Position numbers and translations under genes: made by a program. This document shows, one piece after another, positions 26,496 through 35,023 of a stretch of 64,000 nucleotides of DNA. The DNA comes from Nocardia mexicana NBRC 108244 (lineage in GTDB: Bacteria; Actinomycetota; Actinomycetes; Mycobacteriales; Mycobacteriaceae). The DNA lies in NCBI RefSeq assembly GCF_001613165.1, contig NZ_BDBV01000022.1, forward strand, positions 186,001 to 250,000, given 5' to 3'. Numbering within the stretch: position 1 is the first letter of the stretch; each line of letters opens with the position of its first letter. The notes under the pieces were generated by a model. That model was given only the letters and a program-made list of their open reading frames with translations, had not been told where the DNA came from and made no database searches.

Positions 26496-26906
26496 GTGGC
26501 GTCGGGAATTCCCTTGGAACAGGCCGAAACAGTGATCGCGGCTGCTCGCCGGGTGGCGGGTGAGCTCGAGGAATCGGTCTGCGTCGCGGTGGTGGAGAGC
26601 GGCGGCACGATGGTGGCGTTCGCGCGTATGGACGGCGCGTCCCCGGCCGCGGTCGATGCGGCGAAACGAAACGCGGACATCGCCCTCGCATTCGGATTCG
26701 ACACCGTGCACATCACCACCCCGATACCCGGTGACCACCGAGTGCCGGACCGCCGGCAGCCGGACGGTCATTCGCTGGTCCCGAACGGCGGTGGGGTGAT
26801 CATCCGCATGAACGGCACCGTCGTCGGCGCCGTGGGCGTGTGCGGCGCGGCCTCATCGATCGTGGACCACAAGATCGGCACAGCCGCAGTGTCCGACCTG
26901 ACCTGA
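26496..26906 (+). CDS. GlcG/HbpS-like heme-binding family protein
   Basis: 136 aa of the GlcG/HbpS family. Family marks are LEQAETVIAAARRVAGEL, VAVVESGGTMVAFARMDGA and the glycine-rich end VVGAVGVCGAASSIVDHKIGTAAV. Some members bind haem or cobalamin; others accompany catabolic operons with unknown role. Start GTG 26496; there is no convincing ribosome site. It stands alone between the secreted propeller and the TetR gene. Confidence 0.82.
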   Translation: MASGIPLEQAETVIAAARRVAGELEESVCVAVVESGGTMVAFARMDGASPAAVDAAKRNADIALAFGFDTVHITTPIPGDHRVPDRRQPDGHSLVPNGGGVIIRMNGTVVGAVGVCGAASSIVDHKIGTAAVSDLT

Positions 26907-27121
26907 CCGGCGGGCAGAAGGCGCGGGCGTTGCCCCGCAGGCCGTTCGTGTCGCCCGTCTGGCCGGTTGGTGGTTTCCGCCGTAGGTGAGGCGGGGTGTA
27001 GCAGGGTTCCTCGTGGAGGGAGCCGTTGCCGGGGTCGGTCATTCGGCAGTGCCATTCGAGGACGACGAGAGACCCTCGGCCGTGGGGACCGCTTCCACAG
27101 GGGCGGGCCTGATGTCGTGGT

Positions 27122-27811
27122 TCAGGTCGCCGGTGGTGAGTTCGTATATTCCGGCTTGCCGAACAGCGCCATCGCGCACTGGGCGAGAAGGGGGGTCAGC
27201 TCGGGCAGTGTCGCGGCGGGCTGGGTGCGCAGGTGATGGCGCATGCGTCCGTCCAGGCCGTCGACGAAGAAATCGAAGGCCTCCGGAGGAGGCTGGGGGA
27301 TGGTGGGGTCCTGGCTGACCGCGAGGCTGTGCAGTGCCCGCATTCGTTCGCCGAACAGGCGCACCATGGTGAATCGTGTGCCGGCCGAGACGGGTCCGGC
27401 GCCCATGATCTCCACGTGCATAGCCTTGGCCGCATTAGGCTCGGCCGCAAGGGTTTCCAGGTAGGTGCGGATCGAAATGTCCAGCAGGGAGCGCCAATCG
27501 GGTGGACCGTCGGGGGTGCTGGCGACCGAAACTGCGTCGGTGATTCTGTCGACCGCGACGTCCACGCAGACCTCCAGGGCCGCGCCGAAGCATTCGTCGA
27601 TGCTGTCGAACAGCTCGTAGAAGGTGCGTTTCGACACGCCGGCCGCCTTCACCAGATCGATCACCGTGACGGCGTGGTAGCCCTTCTCCGCCGCGAGATC
27701 GAACGCGGCGATGCACAGCCGCCCGCGCTGGGAGCTGGCTACGTCTTCGCGGCTGAGCCGGTGCCGACCCCGGGGCAGCGAGCTGGGAGCGAACGCCTCT
27801 GCCATCGTCAT
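27122..27811 (-). CDS. TetR family transcriptional regulator
   Basis: 229 aa. The HTH region is GYHAVTVIDLVKAAGVSKRTFYELFDSIDECF at about residues 45-76, the normal place for TetR proteins with a short extension. The C-terminal domain is all-helical and has no recognisable ligand class. It is divergent from the secreted protein gene 148 bases away, which is its likely target along with itself. Confidence 0.92.
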   Translation of the reverse strand: MTMAEAFAPSSLPRGRHRLSREDVASSQRGRLCIAAFDLAAEKGYHAVTVIDLVKAAGVSKRTFYELFDSIDECFGAALEVCVDVAVDRITDAVSVASTPDGPPDWRSLLDISIRTYLETLAAEPNAAKAMHVEIMGAGPVSAGTRFTMVRLFGERMRALHSLAVSQDPTIPQPPPEAFDFFVDGLDGRMRHHLRTQPAATLPELTPLLAQCAMALFGKPEYTNSPPAT

Positions 27812-27959
27812 GCCCCCGATGGTAGCGAATGAGAAACCTTCTCGTACCTATTGTCAGGCCTATCGGGGAACGGTAGCGTACCTCACAACCCGCATTGAGG
27901 TACGACGCGGTATTTCGATAGTGCTCGGGAGCTGATCCCGAAAGACATGGGGAGTTGCG

Positions 27960-29369
27960 ATGAGGCCCAAGGCAGGATTGCGATGGGGTGCGGCGGTAAC
28001 GACCGTCCTGGTGATGGGACTGCCCGCGGTGGCGTCGGCGGCGCCGCTGGCTCCGCTTCCGATTCCGGATCCGCCGAAGTGCGGCATCTGGGGGTGCACC
28101 GATTCGCCGCCCGATCTCGGCGTGCCGATCCCGGATCCGGGCCCCGAACCCGAGGTGCCCGCGGGCGGCTGGACCTGGGGCAACCCACCGCCGGAATCGG
28201 AGTCGTTGATGTGGGTCGACTTCGACCGCGACAGCGTGCCCAACTGGGCCGACAACTGCCTGCTGGTGCCGAATCAGGATCAGGTCCCGGCGACCAAGCC
28301 GGCCGACGGCAGTGTGCCGGTGAGCCCAGAGGCCCACAACATGGCCGTCGAATGGAAGTCGGAGAATCCGAACTCGAACTATCGCCTGGCGGACCAGTTG
28401 GGCGAGGCGTGCTCGTCGTACAACGAGAATTGGCGCCTGACCTATCAGGCATTCCGGACATCGAGCAATGAGCGCAAGCGCGACATCTTCAAATTCATGG
28501 GTGAGGGCGGGCCGATGTTCGGTCCCGACAACATGGTGCTGGCAGTGCCGACCTGTTCGACGCTGCCCGCCTCGGTATCGATCCTCGAGCTGACGTTGCG
28601 GCTGCCCGTCGGCAGTGTCACCAACGCGCTCGCCGCCATTCTGACTCCCGCGATCACCGACCATTTGTCGTGCAGCGGGCCTTTCGTCAAGCTGATGGAA
28701 GACGTGGCCATGCTGGCCTGGGCCGGTAAGCACCAGTACCAGCCGACCAACGAAGGCGGCACGATCACCAACCGGTTCCTGCCGCTCCCCACGGATATTC
28801 CGCAGCTCGCGCCGCTGTACAGGCTGTTCCCGTGGCTGTTCCCGGCCGGTGACGGGCAGACCGTGCAGGGCAGGGTCAGCCGCGGCGCCAAGTCGACGCT
28901 CGACGGCAAGGACGCGATCGTCCTCGACTGGCGCGCGGTCGGCGGTGCGGGCATCGGGCAGGGGCCGACCACCTATCCGGTGACCGATCAGAAGCTGAGC
29001 GACTTCTTCAATATCGTCAACGGTCTCGGGAACGCCGCGGGCAACACCATCGAGGGTGCGATCCTGCGGGCCCTGCCGTTGGCGATCGGCAATGTCATCA
29101 AGGCCGTTCCGCCGCTGAACGCGCTCGACCCGAACTATCTGATCTACGACGCCTGTCGTGCTGTGCAGGAAGGCTTCTGGGCCTGCACTGTCCAGATCGG
29201 CGCCAAGCGCGAATCGGACCACATCGAGACGGTGATCGACGAAGCGTGGATGCCGATGGAGACGCTCGACCCCAGCATCATCAACCACTACCAGTGGGAG
29301 GCCACGCACCTGGCCGACACGACACCGGAACGATACGGGCTGCCGCCACAGCTCGGTCTCTACAACTGA
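27960..29369 (+). CDS. Secreted protein of unknown function with a thrombospondin-3-like motif
   Basis: 469 aa. A signal peptide runs to about residue 30 (VLVMGLPAVASAA). It is followed by a proline-rich stretch with a cysteine pair (CGIWGC). At about residues 88-110 there is DRDSVPNWADNC then VPNQDQ, which resembles a calcium-binding thrombospondin type 3 repeat (DxDxDGxxDxxDNC). Two more cysteine pairs probably form disulfides. I do not recognise the main domain, which has no membrane segment beyond the signal. Divergent from TetR and ended by a hairpin. Confidence 0.75.
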   Translation: MRPKAGLRWGAAVTTVLVMGLPAVASAAPLAPLPIPDPPKCGIWGCTDSPPDLGVPIPDPGPEPEVPAGGWTWGNPPPESESLMWVDFDRDSVPNWADNCLLVPNQDQVPATKPADGSVPVSPEAHNMAVEWKSENPNSNYRLADQLGEACSSYNENWRLTYQAFRTSSNERKRDIFKFMGEGGPMFGPDNMVLAVPTCSTLPASVSILELTLRLPVGSVTNALAAILTPAITDHLSCSGPFVKLMEDVAMLAWAGKHQYQPTNEGGTITNRFLPLPTDIPQLAPLYRLFPWLFPAGDGQTVQGRVSRGAKSTLDGKDAIVLDWRAVGGAGIGQGPTTYPVTDQKLSDFFNIVNGLGNAAGNTIEGAILRALPLAIGNVIKAVPPLNALDPNYLIYDACRAVQEGFWACTVQIGAKRESDHIETVIDEAWMPMETLDPSIINHYQWEATHLADTTPERYGLPPQLGLYN

Positions 29370-29394
29370 CCGAGCCCGCCGGACCGCGCGGGCG

Positions 29395-29429
29395 AGGGCC
29401 GCAACTCGTGCGACAACGGTTGCGGCCCT
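29395..29429 (+). terminator. Hairpin terminator after the secreted protein gene
   Basis: 11-bp perfect stem, arms 29395-29405 and 29419-29429, 13-base loop, followed by TTGG. It lies 26 bases after the stop. Confidence 0.75.
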
Positions 29430-29525
29430 TGGCCTCCCACTGATCGGCGGACGGTTTGGGCAAGGCCGCCGACGGATTGTGCGAGGTCGGTGAATCCGTT
29501 GTCGTACAAGGCCCCTGTGACGCCG

Positions 29526-29780
29526 CTAGTGGACGGGCTGGGTGAGTTCGTTGTGCTCGTCGTTGACCAGGTGGAAGGCGTAGGCGAGGCTGGTGATGGC
29601 TGTCTGCCATCCGTCGCGGCTTCCCACGCCGACGGGGTCGCGGGCGATGGCCAGCAGCACGGTCGCGGCGTCGATTGCGTGTGCCGCGGCGTTGAGCAGG
29701 GTGGGTGCCGGGGCGGGCGCGGTGCGGGTGGCGAGTGTGGTGATGCGCTGCCGTGGTGTTCTGCCACGGCGGCGGTTCAC
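29526..29780 (-). CDS. Small hypothetical protein
   Basis: 84 aa from GTG 29780: a basic, Thr/Ala/Pro-rich N-terminus, then AHAIDAATVLLAIARDPVG and TAITSLAYAFHLVNDEHNEL, likely two helices. Strong G/C bias in the third codon position supports real coding. I do not recognise the family. Its start abuts the headless TetR remnant on the other strand, as if one rearrangement had joined them. Confidence 0.5.
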   Translation of the reverse strand: MNRRRGRTPRQRITTLATRTAPAPAPTLLNAAAHAIDAATVLLAIARDPVGVGSRDGWQTAITSLAYAFHLVNDEHNELTQPVH

Positions 29781-30144
29781 GCCCGCCGACCTGCCCGGCT
29801 ACGCGGGCCGGCTGTTCGACTATCTGCTGATCGATCCGGCGGTGCTGCGGTTGTCGACGTGGGCGAATCTCGAACGGCCCGAGGCGACGTCCGGGGAGAT
29901 CGGTGCGTACCGGCCGAAGGTCGAGGCACTGCGTGAGCACGCCGACGCCGACGCGGCCGATGTGCTGGCGCTCGTGCTCGGCCTCGTCACCGCTTGGGCC
30001 GACGCCTCACCGTCACTGCGCACTCTCGCCGCCGACGGCCCCGAATCCCCGCAGCGCCTCGAGCGGCACCGCACGGCCATGACCGCCGCCGTCGCCGCCG
30101 TGTCGCGTGAACTCGAACGGTCGGCGGCGCCAGAGCCGCCCTGA
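29776..30144 (+). pseudogene. TetR regulator remnant (C-terminal domain only)
   Basis: About 122 codons, open to a normal stop. They encode the ligand-binding half of a TetR-type regulator: DLPGYAGRLFDYLLIDPAVL, then DAADVLALVLGLVTAWADASPSLRTLA. The N-terminal DNA-binding domain is missing; the sequence to the left belongs to the opposite-strand small gene. The break is at about 29776. Without an HTH it cannot act as a regulator. Confidence 0.7.
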
Positions 30145-30322
30145 TCCCTCGCAGCACGACGTCACGCCCGTGCCGTAGTAACTCGTGGACCCTGATCTAC
30201 CGAGTTCGGCCGCGCCGGGTTGGAGTGGACCGCATATCAGAGTCGGACGTGCCGGTGAGTCAGGCTGTACCCCCGGTTCGGCCGTGCCAACCGTGGCGGG
30301 CAATGGCTACGCTGTGTCCGGC

Positions 30323-31102
30323 TCACTGGAATTGGTCGAGGACCTGCCGGCTTTCGGTCGCCAGTGCGACGAGTCGGCGTCCGATTCTGTCGGCGAGCCG
30401 GCGATTCATACGGATGGTGGGGGCGGCGACGGAGAGTCCGGCGATGGGCTGGCCGGTGCTGGTGCGAAGCGCGACTCCTACTGCGGTCAAACCCTTTTCG
30501 GTGTCATCGGCGTTGACGGCGTAGCCGAGGCGTCGGGCGGATTCCAGGGCGCGTTGCAGGGTGGTCCAATCCTGGTCGGTGAGGTGGGCTTCGCGGTCGT
30601 CGGCGGGGGTGGGCCCGCGGCGGGCGTAGAGGCGGGCGAGTTGGACCGCGGTGAGATCGGCGAGCATGGCTTTTCCGGTGGAGGCGGTCCGGGCGGGCAT
30701 GATCGCCCCGCGCCGATCGCCGACCCGTAGTGCCTGTTGCGATTCGACGCTGCCGATGAATCGGACCCAGCGGCCGCTGCGCACGACCAGATGCACGGAT
30801 TCGCCTGTCTCATCGCGGAGTTGGCGCATGAGCGGGCGGGTGAGCAGGTTCAGCCGGCTGGTTGCCCGATGTTCGACGGCGCCCAGGAACAGTGCGGGGC
30901 CGGGCAGATAGCGGCGGGTGGCGTCCTGCACGGCGAAGTCCCGGTACACCAGCATCGACAGCAGGCGGTGCGCCGTCGAGGACGAGATTCCCAGAACCGC
31001 GGCCGCGTCCTTGACCGTGAGTTCCCCCTGGTCGCGGAGGATGGCGATGAGCAGTAGGGCGTTGTCGACAGAGCTCTGTGGATAGGTGGGTCGATCCCGC
31101 AT
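30323..31102 (-). CDS. IclR family transcriptional regulator
   Basis: 259 aa. The winged helix, with VKDAAAVLGISSSTAHRLLSML at about residues 30-51, is followed by the IclR effector domain, including MPARTASTGKAMLA and NADDTEKGLTAVGVALR. It is divergent from the gentisate operon with an 83-base gap, so it almost certainly controls that operon in response to an aromatic acid or ring-cleavage product. Whether it activates or represses cannot be told. Confidence 0.94.
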   Translation of the reverse strand: MRDRPTYPQSSVDNALLLIAILRDQGELTVKDAAAVLGISSSTAHRLLSMLVYRDFAVQDATRRYLPGPALFLGAVEHRATSRLNLLTRPLMRQLRDETGESVHLVVRSGRWVRFIGSVESQQALRVGDRRGAIMPARTASTGKAMLADLTAVQLARLYARRGPTPADDREAHLTDQDWTTLQRALESARRLGYAVNADDTEKGLTAVGVALRTSTGQPIAGLSVAAPTIRMNRRLADRIGRRLVALATESRQVLDQFQ

Positions 31103-31185
31103 AGCAGAATCCTAGTGCATTTATGAGACGGATCACATTAGCGTCGAATCCAGCTTCACATCACAGATAGCTGGAAGGAAACGCG

Positions 31186-32268
31186 GTGGCCACGACGTCC
31201 GAGGCGGACGCTGCCGATCAGGTGGCGTTGTCGCAGTTGTACCGAGATTTCGAGCATGAGCATCTGGTCCCGTTGTGGACGCAACTGGGGGATCTGATGC
31301 CGGTGCAGCCGAATTCCGATGCGCGCCCGCATCATTGGCGTTGGTCGACGCTGGCGCCGATGGCGGCACGCGCGGGAGAGCTGGTGCCGGTGGGCCGCGG
31401 CGGTGAGCGCCGTGCGATCGCGCTGGCAAATCCGGGACTGGGTGGCGCGCCGTACGTGTCGCCGACATTGTGGGCGGCGATCCAGTATCTCGGTCCCCGC
31501 GAGACCGCGCCCGAGCATCGGCATTCGCAGAACGCCTTCCGTTTCGTCGTGGAGGGCGAAGGTGTGTGGACGGTGGTCGACGGGGACCCGGTGGCGATGC
31601 GCCGCGGGGATTTCCTGTTGACGCCGGGCTGGCATTTCCACGGCCACTACAACACCACCGGTCGGCCGATGGCCTGGATCGACGGCCTCGACATCCCGTT
31701 CGTCCGCTACACCGACTCGTCGTTCTTCGAATTCGGTGCCGAGCACCCGGAAACTACTGCGACACCGAGTATTTCGCGTTCGGAACGGTTGTGGGCACAT
31801 CCGGGCCTGACCCCGGTATCGCAGGCGGGACGGCGTCCGAGTTCGCCGATCGCCGCGTACCGGTGGGAACACACCGACCGGGCCCTCACCGACCAGCTCG
31901 ATCTGGCGGACAAGGGATTTCCCGGTGCGGTGGCGCCGGGGCACGCGGCGGTTCGGTTCACCAATCCGACCACCGGCGGCGACGTCATGCCGACGATGCG
32001 CGCCGAGTTCCATCGCCTGCGTGCCGGGGTCTCCACCGCCACTGTCCGGGAGGTCGGATCGTCGGTGTATCAGGTCTTCTCCGGAGCCGGGCGGGTGCGA
32101 GTCGGGGACTGCGAGTACGGGGTGGACCGCGGTGACCTGTTCGTGGTGCCGTCGTGGCAGCCAGTGGCGATCACCGCGGGCGTCGGCGAGCATCTGGATC
32201 TGTTCCGGTTCGCCGACACGCCGATTTTCGAAGCACTGCACCAGTTCCGGGCCGAGGTGACGCGATGA
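31186..32268 (+). CDS. Gentisate 1,2-dioxygenase
   Basis: 360 aa bicupin. The first cupin has HRHSQNAFRFVVEGEGVWT near residue 108 and GWHFHGHYN near 148, which supply the Fe(II) histidines; a second cupin with VFSGAGRVRVGD follows near the C-terminus. It opens gentisate to maleylpyruvate with O2. The neighbours (maleylpyruvate isomerase, fumarylpyruvate hydrolase) make this assignment strong. Start GTG 31186 with GGAAGGA upstream. First gene of an eleven-gene-scale operon, divergent from IclR. Confidence 0.93.
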   Translation: MATTSEADAADQVALSQLYRDFEHEHLVPLWTQLGDLMPVQPNSDARPHHWRWSTLAPMAARAGELVPVGRGGERRAIALANPGLGGAPYVSPTLWAAIQYLGPRETAPEHRHSQNAFRFVVEGEGVWTVVDGDPVAMRRGDFLLTPGWHFHGHYNTTGRPMAWIDGLDIPFVRYTDSSFFEFGAEHPETTATPSISRSERLWAHPGLTPVSQAGRRPSSPIAAYRWEHTDRALTDQLDLADKGFPGAVAPGHAAVRFTNPTTGGDVMPTMRAEFHRLRAGVSTATVREVGSSVYQVFSGAGRVRVGDCEYGVDRGDLFVVPSWQPVAITAGVGEHLDLFRFADTPIFEALHQFRAEVTR

Positions 32269-33128
32269 GACTGGCGACGCTGCGATCGGATGCGGGAACG
32301 TTCGCCGCCAGGATCGCCGACGACGGCGCGGTGCACGATCTCGGAATCGGTGATGTCGGTCAGTTGCTCGCGCTGCCGGGCTGGGAGTCGATCGCCCAGG
32401 GCGGCCGCCGCCGGCATGTGGCGGTCCTCGACTATGCACCGGTCGTGCCCCGGCCGGGAAAGATCGTGTGCGTCGGGCTGAACTACCGCCACCACATCAC
32501 CGAAATGGGCCGCGAGATCCCCGAATATCCCACCCTCTTCGCGAAGTTCCCCGAAGCGCTGGTCGGCGCCGGTGACGACATCGTGGCACCGGCAGCCAGC
32601 GCGCAGCTCGACTGGGAGGCCGAACTGGCGGTGGTGATCGGCCGCCGCGTCCGGCATGCCGACCGCGGTGCCGCGGTAGCGGCCATCGCCGGATACTCCG
32701 TGCTCAACGACGTGACCGTGCGGGACTACCAGTATCGGACACCGGAATGGTTGCAGGGCAAGACATTCGAGGCCACGACACCCTTCGGGCCGACACTGGT
32801 GACACCCGACGAATTCGATCCCGCCACCGCGTGGCTGTCGGGGTGGGTCGACGGCGAGCAGGTGCAATCGGCCACCCCGGGCGATCTGGTCTTCGATGCC
32901 GCGGCGCTGATCGAATACATCTCGGCGATCCTCACCCTGGCACCGGGCGACGTCATCGCCACGGGCACCCCCGGCGGCGTCGGTCACGCCCGCACCCCGC
33001 GCCGCTACCTGAGCCCGGGTGCTGTTCTGCGCACCAGCGTCTCGGGGCTCGGTGAACTGCGCAACCCGGTGGTCGCGGAGACGATCACCGGCGCGGTGCC
33101 GGTCGGGTCGGGAGCCGATCATGACTGA
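32265..33128 (+). CDS. Fumarylacetoacetate hydrolase family protein (fumarylpyruvate hydrolase)
   Basis: 287 aa FAH fold. VGLNYRHHITEMG, DWEAELAVVIG with the metal-binding acidic residues, and GTPGGVGHAR are visible. Given the operon it hydrolyses fumarylpyruvate to fumarate and pyruvate, the last step of the gentisate route. It starts at ATGA, overlapping the dioxygenase stop by 4 bases. Confidence 0.92.
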   Translation: MRLATLRSDAGTFAARIADDGAVHDLGIGDVGQLLALPGWESIAQGGRRRHVAVLDYAPVVPRPGKIVCVGLNYRHHITEMGREIPEYPTLFAKFPEALVGAGDDIVAPAASAQLDWEAELAVVIGRRVRHADRGAAVAAIAGYSVLNDVTVRDYQYRTPEWLQGKTFEATTPFGPTLVTPDEFDPATAWLSGWVDGEQVQSATPGDLVFDAAALIEYISAILTLAPGDVIATGTPGGVGHARTPRRYLSPGAVLRTSVSGLGELRNPVVAETITGAVPVGSGADHD

Positions 33129-33816
33129 GACCCGGCCCGAGACGGCCCTGGACTGGATGCTCGGCGGCACTGCCGTTCTTCTCGACATCGTCGACCGACT
33201 GCCCGATCACCAACTCGGGCTGGACAGTTCGCTGCCCGGCTGGACACGCCGTCACGTGCTGGCTCACCTGACGGGCAACGCGCGGGCGCTGGGGCGCCTG
33301 GCCGACTGGGCGGCGACCGGTGACCCGAACCCGATGTATCCGAGTCCCGAGGCTCGCGACGAGGAAATCTCTTCCCGCGCAGGCGAACCCGCCGACCGGC
33401 TGCGCCAGGATCTGCGCGACACCGCGGCCGGGCTGGAGCGGCGGCTGCGCGCCCTGACTCCGCAGCAGTGGCGCAGACCGGTGGTCACCGCCCAGGGGAG
33501 GACGGTCGCTGCCACCGAGATTCCGTGGCTGCGCAGCCGCGAAGTGTGGGTCCACGCAGTCGATCTGGCCGCGGGGGTCAGCTTCGCCGACGTGCCCGCG
33601 CCGGTATTGGAGCGACTGGTCGCCGACGTGATCGCATACCGCGCGCAGCGGGGCACCGATCCGCTGTTCGCGGTCGAGTTCGAGAACGGGCGCCGCTGGC
33701 CGGCCGACCACTCCGCACCTGTGATCGCGGGATCGATGCCTGATTTGGCGGCCTGGCTGACCGGGCGGGGCCCCGCACCCGATCCGGCGGCGCCGTCGCT
33801 GAGCCGTTGGCTGTGA
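33121..33816 (+). CDS. Maleylpyruvate isomerase, mycothiol-dependent type
   Basis: 231 aa DinB/MDMPI fold. The metal ligands fit HVLAHLTGNA near residue 47 plus the Glu and His of REVWVHAVDL near residue 144. Actinobacterial members isomerise maleylpyruvate to fumarylpyruvate using mycothiol. It overlaps the hydrolase gene by 8 bases, so the three ring-cleavage genes are translationally coupled. The use of this type rather than a glutathione enzyme agrees with an actinomycete host. Confidence 0.9.
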   Translation: MTETRPETALDWMLGGTAVLLDIVDRLPDHQLGLDSSLPGWTRRHVLAHLTGNARALGRLADWAATGDPNPMYPSPEARDEEISSRAGEPADRLRQDLRDTAAGLERRLRALTPQQWRRPVVTAQGRTVAATEIPWLRSREVWVHAVDLAAGVSFADVPAPVLERLVADVIAYRAQRGTDPLFAVEFENGRRWPADHSAPVIAGSMPDLAAWLTGRGPAPDPAAPSLSRWL

Positions 33817-33838
33817 ACATCGAAAGGCACATGTCACC

Positions 33839-35023
33839 ATGCAATCTCGAACCGAAGCGTTGATTGTCGGCGGGGGAGTGGCCGGTCTGGCCACGGCGCT
33901 CGCCCTCTCCCGCACCGGGCGCACCGTCCGCCTCATCGAAAAAGCGCCGCTGTTCGGTGAAGTCGGCGCCGGGTTGCAACTCGGCCCGAACGCCACCCGC
34001 ATTCTGGCCGCGTGGGGTCTGCTCGGCCGCGTCGTCGACAGCGGTGTCGTACCGCGCCGCATCTCGTTGCGGGACGCGCTGTCCGGCGACTGCCTGACCG
34101 CGCTGGAACTGGACGCCGACTTCGAGGACCGCTACGGCGCGCCGTACGTCGTCACACACCGCAGCGACCTGCATCGGATTCTGCTCGACGCCGCCCGCGA
34201 CGCCGGCGTGGATCTGCGCACCGACAGCGAAGCCGACACCGTGACCGAACACGCCGACCGTGTCGTCACCACACTGACTACCGGAGAACAGTTCTCCAGC
34301 GACATCGTGATCGGCGCCGACGGGCTCAACTCCCGGCTGCGAGCAACCATCAGCGACGACGCACCCGTACCGTCCGGCTATGTCGCCTACCGCGGCGCGA
34401 TGCCGGTCGGCGCCGCGACCGGTTCGGACCTCGACGAGGTTGTCGGCTGGATCGGACCCCGATGCCACCTGGTGCAGTATCCGTTGCGGCAGCGCGAAAT
34501 GCTCAACACCGTCGCCGTGTTCCGCAGCGGGCGATTCGACGCCGGCGCGCCGGAGTGGGGCGGCCCGGACGAACTGGACCTGGCGTTCGAGAAGTGCTGT
34601 GGGCCAGTGCAATCGGCGCTTGAGCAGTTGTGGCGCGATCGCTGGTGGCCGATGAGCGATCGCGAACCCATCGGCAGCTGGCACCGGGACCGGCTGCTTC
34701 TGGTCGGCGATGCCGCCCACCCGATGTTGCAGTACCTCGCCCAGGGCGCCTGCCAGGCGATCGAGGACGCCGACACCCTCGCAGGCGCCCTCGGTGCCGC
34801 ACCCCTCACCACCGGACGGTGGAAACAGGCGGTGACCGATTTCCAGAACCGCCGTATCCCTCGCACCGCCCGGGTACAGACCACCGCGCGCTGGTGGGGC
34901 GACCTGTGGCACTGCGACGGCATGACCGCCACCCTGCGCAACGCCTATCTGCGCGAGCACGACCCCAGCAGCTACCGCTACAGCGACTGGCTGTACGCCG
35001 ACACCACCAGGAGTACCCGATGA
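33839..35023 (+). CDS. FAD-dependent aromatic hydroxylase (3-hydroxybenzoate 6-hydroxylase or salicylate hydroxylase type)
   Basis: 394 aa group A flavin monooxygenase. VGGGVAGLATALALSRTG binds the ADP of FAD, VIGADGLNSRLR is the DG motif and LLVGDAAHPMLQYLAQG the GD motif. Next to gentisate 1,2-dioxygenase the best guess is para-hydroxylation of 3-hydroxybenzoate to gentisate, but 5-hydroxylation of salicylate or a related acid is possible. GAAAGG precedes the ATG. Confidence 0.9.
   Translation: MQSRTEALIVGGGVAGLATALALSRTGRTVRLIEKAPLFGEVGAGLQLGPNATRILAAWGLLGRVVDSGVVPRRISLRDALSGDCLTALELDADFEDRYGAPYVVTHRSDLHRILLDAARDAGVDLRTDSEADTVTEHADRVVTTLTTGEQFSSDIVIGADGLNSRLRATISDDAPVPSGYVAYRGAMPVGAATGSDLDEVVGWIGPRCHLVQYPLRQREMLNTVAVFRSGRFDAGAPEWGGPDELDLAFEKCCGPVQSALEQLWRDRWWPMSDREPIGSWHRDRLLLVGDAAHPMLQYLAQGACQAIEDADTLAGALGAAPLTTGRWKQAVTDFQNRRIPRTARVQTTARWWGDLWHCDGMTATLRNAYLREHDPSSYRYSDWLYADTTRSTR

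Noticed and set aside
26800..27042. Small minus-strand frame with good third-position GC
   Set aside because: About half of it looks coding (starts MTDPGNGSLHEEPCY) but the rest is antisense to the GlcG/HbpS-like gene; at most a truncated relic, not supportable as a gene.
27435..29309. Long minus-strand open frame under the secreted protein gene
   Set aside because: It has no family-like sequence and follows the codon shadow of the plus-strand gene; its right end also runs through a TetR gene in the wrong frame.
31470..32135. Second plus-strand frame inside the gentisate dioxygenase gene
   Set aside because: Shifted shadow of the dioxygenase; no independent motif.
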